64,000 nt of DNA from Steroidobacter denitrificans (GTDB lineage Bacteria > Pseudomonadota > Gammaproteobacteria > Steroidobacterales > Steroidobacteraceae), in contig NZ_CP011971.1 in assembly GCF_001579945.1 (NCBI RefSeq), positions 2,788,030-2,852,029 of the forward strand, given 5' to 3'. Of this stretch, positions 1 to 8,600 are shown piece after piece. The notes under the pieces were generated by a model that saw only the letters and a program-made list of their open reading frames with translations, ran no database searches and had not been told where the DNA came from. The translations under genes were made by a program, and so were the position numbers. The stretch's first letter is position 1. Each line of letters starts with the position of its first letter.

Positions 1-660
1 CGACAGATAGCCATGACCCGCCCCCAGATCCGCGGCATGGCCAGCCAAATCCAAGGGCAGCAACGAGCCCAGCAGCGCGGAGGCCGGGTCGATCCGGTCC
101 CAGGCGAAAAGACCCGGCCGACTGACATAACGCCCGCCGGCGATCCGTCTGGGAGCATCGAGCCGTACCCAAGCCTGCGCCAGCATCGGATCGGCGGCGC
201 CCTGCAGCGGCCCGCTCCAGAACACGCGGCATTTGTTCTTGACCATGACCTCGACGGGACCGGCCAGACGTTCCAGATCCGCCTGCACCGATCTTGCCCC
301 TTCATTGTTGCTCGCGCAGGCCAGGACCCGCCCACCGGGCGCGGCCGCCATGACTGCGCGCGCCAGCAACGTACGCGCCTCATCGCGCTGACGCGGCGGC
401 AAGACCAGGACCAGCGCATATCCGCCGGGCACCGGCGGATCCTCCCCGGGCAGAATCACCGGATGCCCCGTGTGCATCAATTCATCCACCTCGGGTTTGA
501 ATGTTTGCTCGCACACCAGGCCGGGCAGACGGCAGCCTGATAAAACGCCGCCGGCCCGCGCGCGCAAAAACAGGACCGCGGGAGCATTCCCGTCCGCCGC
601 GTCCAGGCACGTACCGCCGGAGGGCCATGCCAGCCGGCCGTGCCGAATCGGTAAAAACAA
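1..660 (-). CDS. rsmC: RsmC-like 16S rRNA guanine methyltransferase (partial, runs off the window)
   Basis: The minus strand is open without a stop from about base 690 to base 1. The translation has a degenerate N-terminal methyltransferase-like domain, then the RsmC/RlmG-type segment GLFAWDRIDPASALLGSLLP and the start of SAM motif I (DLGAGHGYLS) at the window edge. RsmC methylates G1207 of 16S rRNA using S-adenosylmethionine. The C-terminal catalytic domain lies outside the window. There is no ATG or GTG near the 5' end; TTG at 660 is the most plausible start, 28 bases after the aminotransferase stop, so the two may be co-transcribed. The start is uncertain; the family call rests on the motif block. 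Confidence 0.72.
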   Translation of the reverse strand, partial: MFLPIRHGRLAWPSGGTCLDAADGNAPAVLFLRARAGGVLSGCRLPGLVCEQTFKPEVDELMHTGHPVILPGEDPPVPGGYALVLVLPPRQRDEARTLLARAVMAAAPGGRVLACASNNEGARSVQADLERLAGPVEVMVKNKCRVFWSGPLQGAADPMLAQAWVRLDAPRRIAGGRYVSRPGLFAWDRIDPASALLGSLLPLDLAGHAADLGAGHGYLS

Positions 661-688
661 TGTATCGAGTACGGCGTCCGTGGCGCTG

Positions 689-1963
689 CTATCCAGCCAG
701 CTTTTCCAGCGCCGCCAGCAGCACGCAGATCGCCACGCCCTCCGCGGCCGGGCCGACTTCGGCCAGGTCCGGGAAGCTCGGTGCGATGCGGATGGTACGA
801 TCCTCGGGATCCTGGCCATAAGGATGAGTCGCGCCCGCCGGGGTCAATTCCACGCCGGCCTGTTTCGCCAGCTTCACGACTTCCCGAGCGGTCCCCGGCA
901 GGACATCCAAGGAAATGAAATATCCTCCCTTGGGCTGCGTCCATTTCGCCACACCCGTGCCTCCGAGCAGCTCGGCGAACACCGCCTGCACCTTGGCGAA
1001 TTTAGGCGCCAGGATGGCTCGATGACGGTCCATGAGCGCGGCGATGCCGCCGACGTTGTGCAGCAGGCGCAGATGGCGCAGCTGATTCAGCTTGTCGCCG
1101 CCGATCGTGCGTTTTTCCATGCGCGCCAGATACCACCGGACGTTGGCCGGCGAGCTCGCGAACAATGCCACGCCGGCACCGGCAAAGGTCACCTTGGACG
1201 TGGAGCCGAAGATGAACGCCCGGTTCGGATGACCATGGCGCGCACAGGCCTCGCCGATATTCGCAATCTCGACGGCCTCGGCGCCCAGATGATGCACGGC
1301 ATAGGCATTGTCCCAGAACAGCCGGAAGTCCGGCGCCGCAGTCTTCATTTTCGCCAGGCGATCCACGGTCGAGTTCGAATACACGGCGCCGGAAGGATTG
1401 CTGTACTTCGGCACGCACCACATGCCTTTGATGCGCGCATCCTCGGCCACCCGCTGCTCGACCACGTCCATGTCGGGGCCATCTTCGTGCAGCGGCACGC
1501 TGATCATCTCGATCCCCAGTTCCTGACAGATGGAAAAATGCCGGTCGTAGCCGGGAACGGCGCACAAAAAGGCGATGCCCGGTTCCTTCGACCAGGGCCG
1601 CTCGCTGTCGCAGGTGCCCTTCAGCAACGAGTAGACGATCGCATCGTGCATCAGCGCGAGACTGGAATTGTCGCCCAGAACGACGCACTCGGGGGACACG
1701 CCGAATACCGGCGCCAGCAAGGTGCGCAAGTCGGCCAGTCCCTGCAAGTCGCCGTAATTGCGGCAATCGAGCGCGCCCACCGAGTAGTCTCCCGCGCCTG
1801 GCAGGCACAGCAGCTCATTGCTCAGATCCAGCTGCTCGGCCGACGGCTTGCCCCGCGTCAGATTCAGCTTCAGGCCGCGTTGGGCAAATGTCTCGTAACG
1901 GCTGCGGACTTCGGCCAGGGTGGCGCGCAGTTCATCGGCACACAGACGGGTGAGCTCGGACAT
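689..1963 (-). CDS. Class Ic aspartate aminotransferase-like PLP enzyme
   Basis: A 424-residue PLP-dependent fold type I aminotransferase of the MocR-like aspartate aminotransferase family (PF12897, subgroup Ic, as in the corynebacterial AspT). Diagnostic segments are NLTRGKPSAEQLDLS near residue 35, the PLP-binding region CVVLGDNSSLALMHD, and STSKVTFAGAG, whose lysine should form the Schiff base. It would exchange amino groups between aspartate and 2-oxoglutarate. The frame is open upstream through Arg-rich low-complexity sequence; ATG at 1963 is chosen because family similarity begins there (MSELTRLCADEL). Substrate specificity beyond the family is inferred. Confidence 0.85.
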   Translation of the reverse strand: MSELTRLCADELRATLAEVRSRYETFAQRGLKLNLTRGKPSAEQLDLSNELLCLPGAGDYSVGALDCRNYGDLQGLADLRTLLAPVFGVSPECVVLGDNSSLALMHDAIVYSLLKGTCDSERPWSKEPGIAFLCAVPGYDRHFSICQELGIEMISVPLHEDGPDMDVVEQRVAEDARIKGMWCVPKYSNPSGAVYSNSTVDRLAKMKTAAPDFRLFWDNAYAVHHLGAEAVEIANIGEACARHGHPNRAFIFGSTSKVTFAGAGVALFASSPANVRWYLARMEKRTIGGDKLNQLRHLRLLHNVGGIAALMDRHRAILAPKFAKVQAVFAELLGGTGVAKWTQPKGGYFISLDVLPGTAREVVKLAKQAGVELTPAGATHPYGQDPEDRTIRIAPSFPDLAEVGPAAEGVAICVLLAALEKLAG

Positions 1964-2042
1964 GCAATCCTCGACTATACGGCAAGCGGATAATGGTAGC
2001 CCGGGATCGCACCGGGTTTCGTGCGGTTCGTACAGCAGGGCT

Positions 2043-2504
2043 TCAGCCTGCCTCCTGACCGGCAGGCTGCGACTCGGACTGAGCCGCCTGGAGCGGCGAG
2101 ACCGGCGCAACCGTATCGGCGGACGCTGCCGCCTGAACCGATGCAGCCGCCTGGGCCGATGCAACCGGCTGGGCCGGTGTAGCCGTCTGGGCCGGCGGCG
2201 CCGGATTCGCGGCCGCCGCTCGAACCATTGATTTGGGCGGCTGGCGCACGGTATGCAGCACATTGTCGGCGACCCTCGACATCCACCCGCCCGAGTAAAG
2301 CATCATCTTGAGGACATGCAGCAATACCTGCCCGGGACCTTCCACGGCCAGCCGACAATCCTCCTCGATCTTGCAATCCTGCATTTCGAACAAGCCGTTG
2401 CCCTCGATGACGAGGTTGGCATCCTTGAAATGGCACTGAATGAACGACTTGCCGTCCAGCACCACCCGCTGGCCGATGAAGGTCTTGCCGCGCACTGCTT
2501 TCAT
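2043..2504 (-). CDS. Conserved protein of unknown function with Ala/Pro/Gln-rich tail
   Basis: This 153-residue protein is not recognised. Residues 1-60 form short alternating strands (MKAVRGKTFIGQRVVLDG, then FIQCHFKDANLVIEG and FEMQDCKIEED), a pattern resembling bactofilin or right-handed beta-helix rungs. Around residues 60-90 is a short hydrophobic stretch (LLHVLKMMLYSGGW). The last 60 residues are dominated by Ala, Pro, Gln and Ser, probably disordered. There is no signal peptide. ATG at 2504 is preferred over an upstream frame extension that lacks a ribosome-binding site. It lies 80 bases upstream of the aminotransferase on the same strand. Confidence 0.6.
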   Translation of the reverse strand: MKAVRGKTFIGQRVVLDGKSFIQCHFKDANLVIEGNGLFEMQDCKIEEDCRLAVEGPGQVLLHVLKMMLYSGGWMSRVADNVLHTVRQPPKSMVRAAAANPAPPAQTATPAQPVASAQAAASVQAAASADTVAPVSPLQAAQSESQPAGQEAG

Positions 2505-2864
2505 GGGGAACTCACCGGGAAACTCACTGAGGTCATCTCGCCAAACCCGTCTCGAGCCGAAATCAACTCCACCTCGGGATCGGGGCCGCATTTCTACACG
2601 ATTGGGGGCCGACTTGCATAGCCGGCAGATCAAGGTGGAAAACAGCGGCCCGGTACAAAGCTGGCGCGGCGTCCTCGCGCAGACGCTCCAAAGTCGCGGC
2701 AGGTGCTGCCGATCGAGCTACACCCGGCCGGCATGACGGCAGCGGCCCAGGCAACACTGTCGCCATTTTGCGAAGAACGGGGCGAGGCGGCAAACTTTGG
2801 TTATAGTCCCAGCGGCTTTTGTCCCGATATGCCTAACTTCATACTACCCAAGGAACTCCTGCTG

Positions 2865-3536
2865 ATGCGAATGTCGCTGCCGGCAATATCGATTCTGTGC
2901 TGTGCTCTCTTGCTGGGTTCATTGCCCGCGTCGGCTGCCAAACGCTACATTTCCGACGAATTGGCGGTGCCGCTGCGGCGCGGCCCGTCCACGGGCCACC
3001 GGATCCTGCATGCCGGCCTGCCCAGCGGCATGGAACTCGAGGTGCTGGGCGAAGACTCGGCTGCCGGATTCACCCAGGTGCGCACACCCAATGGTACCGA
3101 GGGCTGGGTCCCGACCCAGTATCTGACTGCCCAGCCCATCGCCCGGGACCGCCTGGCGGCGGCGAATCGCCGCATCGAATCCCTGGAAGCGCAGCTGAAA
3201 TCCGTACGCGACAGCTACAAGGACGCCAGCGGCGCCCGCAACGAAATGGCGAGCCGTACCGCGGATCTCGACAAGCAAGTCGATCGGCTGCAGAGTGAGC
3301 TTGCCGAGGTTCGCAGTGTTTCCGCTGCGGCCATCGCGCATTTCGAGGAAAACAAGCAACTTAAATCGTCCAATGAATCGCTGCGCGCCAAGGTCATGGC
3401 ACTGAATGCACAGGTCGAGCAACTGGAGCGCAACACCCTGCTGCGCTGGCTGCTGGCCGGTGGGGCTCTGGTTCTGATCGGCCTGCTGCTGGGTGCCTGG
3501 CTCAAGTCGCGCCCCCGCCGCAGCCAATGGGCCTGA
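2865..3536 (+). CDS. SH3-domain protein with coiled coil and C-terminal membrane anchor (TIGR04211 / YgiM type)
   Basis: The 223-residue product has a cleavable-looking signal peptide (residues 1-24, ending PASA), a bacterial SH3 domain (about 25-90, with VPLRRGPSTGHRIL and GWVPTQYL), a coiled coil (about 98-190) and a C-terminal transmembrane helix (LLAGGALVLIGLLLGAWL) followed by a basic tail. This order is typical of the TIGR04211 family, related to E. coli YgiM. It is expected to sit in the inner membrane with the SH3 domain in the periplasm; its ligand is unknown. ATG 2865 has an AAGGA ribosome-binding site nine bases upstream. A longer frame from GTG 2703 would bury the signal peptide and is rejected. 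Confidence 0.85.
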   Translation: MRMSLPAISILCCALLLGSLPASAAKRYISDELAVPLRRGPSTGHRILHAGLPSGMELEVLGEDSAAGFTQVRTPNGTEGWVPTQYLTAQPIARDRLAAANRRIESLEAQLKSVRDSYKDASGARNEMASRTADLDKQVDRLQSELAEVRSVSAAAIAHFEENKQLKSSNESLRAKVMALNAQVEQLERNTLLRWLLAGGALVLIGLLLGAWLKSRPRRSQWA

Positions 3537-3589
3537 GCTCACGTCCCTGAGCTCGTCCCCCTCGAGTTCACGCCGCTGAGCTCATAGCC
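3532..3589. repeat. Four imperfect 14-15 bp tandem copies of a CTGAGCTCA-like unit
   Basis: Copies of CTGAGCTC(A), or the variant CTCGAGTTCA, start at 3533, 3547, 3561 and 3576, giving a period of 14, 14 and 15 bases. The first copy contains the stop codon of the SH3-domain gene. The array fills most of the 91-base gap between this gene and the convergent DUF885 gene. The core TGAGCTCA is self-complementary, so local hairpins are possible, but no T-run follows. Confidence 0.6.
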
Positions 3590-3627
3590 GCGCCATCGTA
3601 GGAGCTGCCGACAACCATCGCCCGGAT

Positions 3628-5397
3628 TCAGAATAATTCACCTTTCTCCCCCGGCAGCATCCGAGCACGCAGCAGCGGAATCGGCGGACCGCCGTAGGAC
3701 AGGAATTCGTCATTGAACTGCTTCCATGCCTGTTCGCCGCCACGCGAACGGCTCCAGTCGGTGCGCAGCTTGCGGATCATGAGCTTGCCCATCGTATAGT
3801 TGAGATAGGCGGGATCATAGGTGCCGCGTGCAGCCTGCTGACGCGCGTTACCTTCATCCTGGAAGGCCTGTTCCCTGAACATCTGCTCGCACTGCTGCAT
3901 CGTCATGCCCTGGGTATGCAGGCCGATCGCGCACATGTATCGGACATTGCGCAGCAAGGCATTGAGCAACTGGCCGATATGCAGTTCGGGGGCCTCCCGG
4001 GCCAGCCCCTTCTCGATCATGAGCTCCTCGGCGTAGTGGGCCCAGCCCTCCGCGAACCCATAGCCGATGAACAGTTGCCCGAAGCGCCAGGGAGAGCGGT
4101 TCGAATGCAGGAATTGCAGGAAATGCCCCGGCCAGACTTCGTGTATCGAGGTGAACAACAGATCCGCCTTGCCCGGAATATAGGCCTGCTGCTCCCTCGG
4201 CGGCCAGCTCGGATCCGGCGGGGCGATGTAATAGACCGATGGCAGATCTTTTTCGTAGGGCCCCGGGATATTGATGTAGGCAAAATTCTGGCGCCGATAA
4301 GCCGGCGCTTCGCGTACCACGGCTTCCTCCATACCGGGCACCGTGACCACCGAATTCTCGATCACGAACTGGCGCAGCCGTACCAGTTGCCGAGCGGCTT
4401 CCGCGACCACGCTACCGGTCGGCTTGGCGGCATTCGTACTCGCGACGCAAGCTTCGAGCGTCGCATTCGGTGCGTAACGCCGGCAGACATCCTCCAAGGC
4501 GGTCAGGTTACGCTCCAGGTCCGCGCGTCCGATTGCCTCGATCCTCGTCAGGGGGGTCGTCACCCCTTCGGTCATGCGCAGCATGGCGCCAAACCGTTCG
4601 ACACCCAGCGCGTATCCGCCCTCCAAGGCATCGTCCCGGCCGTCCAGCCACTTGGCCAGATCAACCATCGCAGCAGCTGCCGGCTCGATGACCTCGGACA
4701 ATTCCTGCTGCAGCGATGCATCCTGCACCTCGGCAAATGCCCGCGGCACGTCGTTGCGATAGAACCGGGCGAAACCTGCGAAGCTTTTGCTGCCGTACTC
4801 GACATAGCTGCGCGGCAGCGGCGCCTGAAGATTCTCCCGAATCTGCGCCGTCAAGGCGGGAATCTGCCGGGCATACTTGATGAATGCACGCAGCCGCTGG
4901 CTCGGCGGAGCATAGGGCACGTCCACGTAAGTGCTTGGATCCAGTCCATTGTCGAAATACCACGCGGGATTATTGAACGGCTGCCGGGCCTCACGCAGCC
5001 AGAACAGATCCCGATCGATCACGCTCACGATATAGTCGCGCTGAAAATCCTCCTCGGGAGACAGGGTCGAGGCCTGAAACTGCGCCGCGCGAGTCCTCGC
5101 CTGCTCCAGGCGGGCAATCTCGCGCCCGATGCCCGCCGCGCTCCAGTCGGGCATCTGGCCATCGAACTCATGGCGCCCCTGGGCGGCTGCGAAGCTGGGA
5201 TTGGCGATGAAATAGGCGTCGATGAAATCATCGACGAAGCGGCCCCACTCGACATTGACGGCGGACGCAGGCGCCGGCGTGACCTGCGTGGCAGGGTTCT
5301 GAGACCGCTCGCAGCCCGTTGCACCGGCCAGGGCGAGCAAAACGACGATGAACCAGCACGGCCGGAAGGACGGATAGCACGCACGGAAATGCATCAT
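3628..5397 (-). CDS. DUF885 family putative lipoprotein (metal-dependent hydrolase-like)
   Basis: A 589-residue protein with an N-terminal hydrophobic segment (FIVVLLALAGATGC) whose last Cys, residue 29, fits a lipobox, so it is probably a lipidated envelope protein. The rest matches the DUF885 family: FINYLxxGxD-like N-terminal region, and around residue 415 the signature SIHEVWPGHFLQF, a variant of the HExxPGH motif thought to bind metal. Family members are believed to be peptidase-like but activities are poorly established. The two adjacent ATGs at 5397 and 5394 are both possible starts. It converges on the SH3-domain gene. Confidence 0.8.
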   Translation of the reverse strand: MMHFRACYPSFRPCWFIVVLLALAGATGCERSQNPATQVTPAPASAVNVEWGRFVDDFIDAYFIANPSFAAAQGRHEFDGQMPDWSAAGIGREIARLEQARTRAAQFQASTLSPEEDFQRDYIVSVIDRDLFWLREARQPFNNPAWYFDNGLDPSTYVDVPYAPPSQRLRAFIKYARQIPALTAQIRENLQAPLPRSYVEYGSKSFAGFARFYRNDVPRAFAEVQDASLQQELSEVIEPAAAAMVDLAKWLDGRDDALEGGYALGVERFGAMLRMTEGVTTPLTRIEAIGRADLERNLTALEDVCRRYAPNATLEACVASTNAAKPTGSVVAEAARQLVRLRQFVIENSVVTVPGMEEAVVREAPAYRRQNFAYINIPGPYEKDLPSVYYIAPPDPSWPPREQQAYIPGKADLLFTSIHEVWPGHFLQFLHSNRSPWRFGQLFIGYGFAEGWAHYAEELMIEKGLAREAPELHIGQLLNALLRNVRYMCAIGLHTQGMTMQQCEQMFREQAFQDEGNARQQAARGTYDPAYLNYTMGKLMIRKLRTDWSRSRGGEQAWKQFNDEFLSYGGPPIPLLRARMLPGEKGELF

Positions 5398-5479
5398 GAG
5401 AGCAGCCTCGGGGCGCCGGCGGACAGCCGCAATGATACTCGGGCATCCGCCGAATGCCGTATCGCCGTCGTCACCGACT

Positions 5480-5719
5480 TCAACAACAACGCTGAACGCC
5501 GCTCCATTTCCGGCGCTGTTCGCTCAGATAGAACGCACGCCGGGTCATCGCCGGTGCATGTGGATGCGCCGTGCCGTGATAAGCAAGATAACGCTCATAG
5601 GCATCGTCGCCGGAGAGTTCGCGGACGAACTCCCACAGCCGGCCAATGATTTTTTTCATGCCATGCACTTTTTCATACCCCGCCTCGCGATGATCCAACC
5701 TCGCGATCGCGCCGGCCAT
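5480..5719 (-). CDS. ybdD: YbdD/YjiX family small protein
   Basis: The small cytoplasmic protein ends in YLSEQRRKWSGVQRCC; the C-terminal double Cys and the HPHAPAMTRRAFY segment are typical of the YbdD/YjiX family. Such genes almost always follow a CstA or BtsT peptide/pyruvate carrier, and here the frame starts four bases after the cstA stop, so translational coupling is likely. The function is unknown. The 79-residue form is longer than the roughly 65-residue family norm; an internal ATG at 5659 (MKKIIGRLWEF) would give 59 residues and could be the true start. Confidence 0.78.
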   Translation of the reverse strand: MAGAIARLDHREAGYEKVHGMKKIIGRLWEFVRELSGDDAYERYLAYHGTAHPHAPAMTRRAFYLSEQRRKWSGVQRCC

Positions 5720-5723
5720 CCAC

Positions 5724-7766
5724 TCATGCCTGCAGCGCCGCTGCGGCCGGCGTCTCGGAACTGGGCAACACCGGCAACCCCCTCACCACGCGCACGCAAA
5801 CACGCGCGGTATCGGCGATGACCACCCACAGGATCATGGTCAGTAGGATGGTCAGAGCGGCGTCGAGGCGCTGATTGAAAATCAACTGCGGCGCCACGGC
5901 AGCCTGCTCCGCAGACAGCGTCCCGGCGGCCAGCTGCGCTGCTGTATGATCGGCGGCCGCCAGAAAGCCGATGCGCACATCCTCCGACACGATCTTTTGC
6001 CAGCTCGCCACGCTGGTGACCAGTGTCAGCCAGGCCAGCGGCACACCCGTAATCCATGCGTAACGCAGCTTGCCCTGCTTCACCAGAATGCCGGTGCAGA
6101 TGCACAGCGCAATCCCCGCCAGGAGCTGATTGGAGATACCGAACAGCGGCCACAGGATATTGATACCGCCGTTGGGATCGATGACGCCGATATACAGAAA
6201 GTATCCCCATCCCGCGACCATCAGACCGCTGGAAATCAACACCGAGGGATACCATGAAGTTTCTCCCAGCCTGGGCCAGAGGTGCGCCAGCGTATCCTGC
6301 AACATGAAACGCCCGACGCGCGTACCGGCATCCAGGGTCGTCAAAATGAAGACCGCCTCGAACATGATGGCGAAGTGATACCACAAGGCCATCAGGCCCT
6401 GGCCGAACGCGGAGGAAAGAATACTGGCCATGCCGACGGCCAGCGACGGCGCCCCGCCCGTACGGGCGAACAGCGTGGACTCGCCCATTTGCGCCGCGAG
6501 ATCCCGCATCTGTTCCACGCTGACCGGAAATCCCCAGCTCGAGATCGTTTCCACCGCCGCGGCCTCGGTGGCGCCGAGGATGCCCGGAGAACTATTGATC
6601 GCGAAAAACACGCCCGGCTCCAGCAAGGTCGCCGCGATCATGGCCATGATGGCCACGCCCGACTCCAGTATCATGCTGCCATAGCCGATCATGTGTATAT
6701 CGCTTTCGCTGCTGATGAGCTTCGGTGTCGTGCCGCTGGCCACGAGCGAATGAAAGCCGGAGACCGCGCCGCAGGCGATCGTGATGAACACGAACGGAAA
6801 CAAACTTCCGCCGAAGATCGGTCCCGTACCATCGACGAATTGCGTGATCGCGGGCATCCTGATTTCAGGGCGCATCGCCACGACAGCAATCGCCAGCAGA
6901 ATCACCGTACCCAGTTTCAGGAAGGTCGACAGATAGTCACGCGGCGCCAGCAGCAGCCACACCGGCAGCACCGCGGCGATGAAGCCGTAGCCGATGACGA
7001 ACCATGCCAATGTGATGCTGTCGAGATCGAACCAATGTCGCAGCCCCTCATGAGCGTCCACGGCGCCGCCGCCGACCACGGCCAGCAACAACAGCGCGAC
7101 GCCGATGAACGAGGCCTCCAGCACCCGGCCCGGACGGATGCTGCGCATGTACAGGCCCACCAGGATCGCGATCGGAATGGTCGCGAACACCGTGGAAGTG
7201 CCCCAGGGACTGTGCTTCATCGCGTTGACGACCACCAGACCGAGCACCGCGATCAGGATGACCATGATCATCAGCGTGCCGAATATGGCGGCATAGCCGC
7301 CGACGGGCCCGAGCTCATCGCGCGCCATCTGCCCGAGGCTGCGTCCATTGCGGCGCATGGAAAGGAACAGCACGGTCATGTCCTGAACGCAGCCGCCCAG
7401 TACCGCGCCCACCAGGATCCACAGCGTACCGGGCAGATAGCCGAACTGCGCCGCCAGTGTCGGGCCGACCAGCGGTCCCGGACCGGCGATCGCGGCGAAG
7501 TGGTGACCGAATACCACCCAGCGATTCGTCGGTACGAAGTCACGGCCATTGTTCAGGCGCACCGCCGGGGTGACGCGCGCCGGGTCCAGCACCAGAACCT
7601 TCGTCGCGATCCAGGCACCATACAGACGATAACCGATGGCGTAGACGCAGGCCGCCGCCACCACGATCCATATCGCGTTGATCGACTCGCCCCGATGCAG
7701 TGCCAGGCCGCCCACGGCAAATGCACCGATGAGGGCGACCAATGCCCAGACCAGTCTTTTCATCAA
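5724..7766 (-). CDS. cstA: Carbon starvation protein A, CstA-family transporter
   Basis: A 680-residue polytopic inner-membrane protein with the CstA family signatures: NNGRDFVPTNRWVVFGHHFA near residue 72, GPGPLVGPTLAAQFGYLPG, and FHSLVASGTTPKLI in the middle. E. coli CstA and its paralogue BtsT import peptides or pyruvate with protons. Length and the many hydrophobic segments agree with the family. It forms a two-gene operon with ybdD downstream. Substrate here is inferred only from the family. Confidence 0.93.
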   Translation of the reverse strand: MMKRLVWALVALIGAFAVGGLALHRGESINAIWIVVAAACVYAIGYRLYGAWIATKVLVLDPARVTPAVRLNNGRDFVPTNRWVVFGHHFAAIAGPGPLVGPTLAAQFGYLPGTLWILVGAVLGGCVQDMTVLFLSMRRNGRSLGQMARDELGPVGGYAAIFGTLMIMVILIAVLGLVVVNAMKHSPWGTSTVFATIPIAILVGLYMRSIRPGRVLEASFIGVALLLLAVVGGGAVDAHEGLRHWFDLDSITLAWFVIGYGFIAAVLPVWLLLAPRDYLSTFLKLGTVILLAIAVVAMRPEIRMPAITQFVDGTGPIFGGSLFPFVFITIACGAVSGFHSLVASGTTPKLISSESDIHMIGYGSMILESGVAIMAMIAATLLEPGVFFAINSSPGILGATEAAAVETISSWGFPVSVEQMRDLAAQMGESTLFARTGGAPSLAVGMASILSSAFGQGLMALWYHFAIMFEAVFILTTLDAGTRVGRFMLQDTLAHLWPRLGETSWYPSVLISSGLMVAGWGYFLYIGVIDPNGGINILWPLFGISNQLLAGIALCICTGILVKQGKLRYAWITGVPLAWLTLVTSVASWQKIVSEDVRIGFLAAADHTAAQLAAGTLSAEQAAVAPQLIFNQRLDAALTILLTMILWVVIADTARVCVRVVRGLPVLPSSETPAAAALQA

Positions 7767-7787
7767 GATAGGCGCCGTTCGATCCGG

Positions 7788-8573
7788 TTATCGCCCCGTA
7801 TAGTTGGCTGCTCTCTTGCCGAGAAAGGCATCGACCGCTTCGGCGAAGTCGGCCGTGCGCGCGCATTCGGCAAAGGATTGTCGCTCAGCGGCCAATTGCG
7901 TTGCGAGATCATTGGCAAACGACTCTCGCAGCAATTTTTTCATCTTACCCATCGCAATCGGCGCCTGCCTTGCCAAGCGTGTCGCCAGCGCCTCGGTCTG
8001 TTCTTCCAGTTCCTCCTTGGCGACGACGCGATTCACGAGTCCGAGGCGCAGTGCTTCTGCGGCATCGATCGTGCCGCTTAACAGGGCGATCTCCGTCGCC
8101 TTGCGCAACCCCACCACCCGCGGCAATGTCCATGACGCGCCTAAGTCGCTGGTCGTGGCGAGATTGCAATACGCCAGATTGAAGCGCGTGTCATCGGCGG
8201 CAATCGCCAGATCACAAATCATGGCCAGGCTGAAGCCCGCCCCGGCCACCGGCCCGCGCAGGCTGGCGATGACCGGCGCCCGCAGGCCGGACAGCAGCAA
8301 TACGCCTTCATGCAGCGGATCGATCAGCGTTGCGGCGACGCCCGCGGCGTCGGCCTGGAATTCCTTGATGTCTCCACCGGCAATGAAGGCACGGCCTTCG
8401 CCGCTCAACACCACCACGCGCACCTCGGGATCGGTGCTGATCGCCGTGCATGCGGCCTTGAAATCGCGCGCCATGGCGGCATCGATCGCGTTCAGCGCTT
8501 CCGGACGGTTGAAATGAATCCTCGCGATATGGCCATCGCGCCGATAGATCAGGGACGGGGACGTCTGGGTCAT
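7788..8573 (-). CDS. Enoyl-CoA hydratase/isomerase family protein
   Basis: The 261-residue crotonase-fold protein has HFNRPEALNAIDAAM at the N-terminus, the oxyanion-hole segment GEGRAFIAGGDIKEFQ, and SLRGPVAGAGFSLAMICDLA in the second half, where the first catalytic-type glutamate of true hydratases would lie. DLGASWTLPRVVG follows. The second position is Asp-Leu-Gly rather than the usual Glu, so it may be an isomerase or another crotonase activity rather than a classical hydratase. It lies 21 bases upstream of cstA on the same strand. Confidence 0.85.
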   Translation of the reverse strand: MTQTSPSLIYRRDGHIARIHFNRPEALNAIDAAMARDFKAACTAISTDPEVRVVVLSGEGRAFIAGGDIKEFQADAAGVAATLIDPLHEGVLLLSGLRAPVIASLRGPVAGAGFSLAMICDLAIAADDTRFNLAYCNLATTSDLGASWTLPRVVGLRKATEIALLSGTIDAAEALRLGLVNRVVAKEELEEQTEALATRLARQAPIAMGKMKKLLRESFANDLATQLAAERQSFAECARTADFAEAVDAFLGKRAANYTGR

Positions 8574-8600
8574 GAAAAATAATATCGACTCTGAAGGCGA

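Noticed and set aside
13-1993. Long open frames on the plus strand
   Set aside because: They are antisense to rsmC and the aminotransferase, which carry clear family motifs; the plus-strand translations are Arg/Gln/His-rich and have none.
3916-5649. 577-codon plus-strand frame
   Set aside because: It is antisense to the DUF885 lipoprotein and shows only the composition expected of GC-rich antisense frames.
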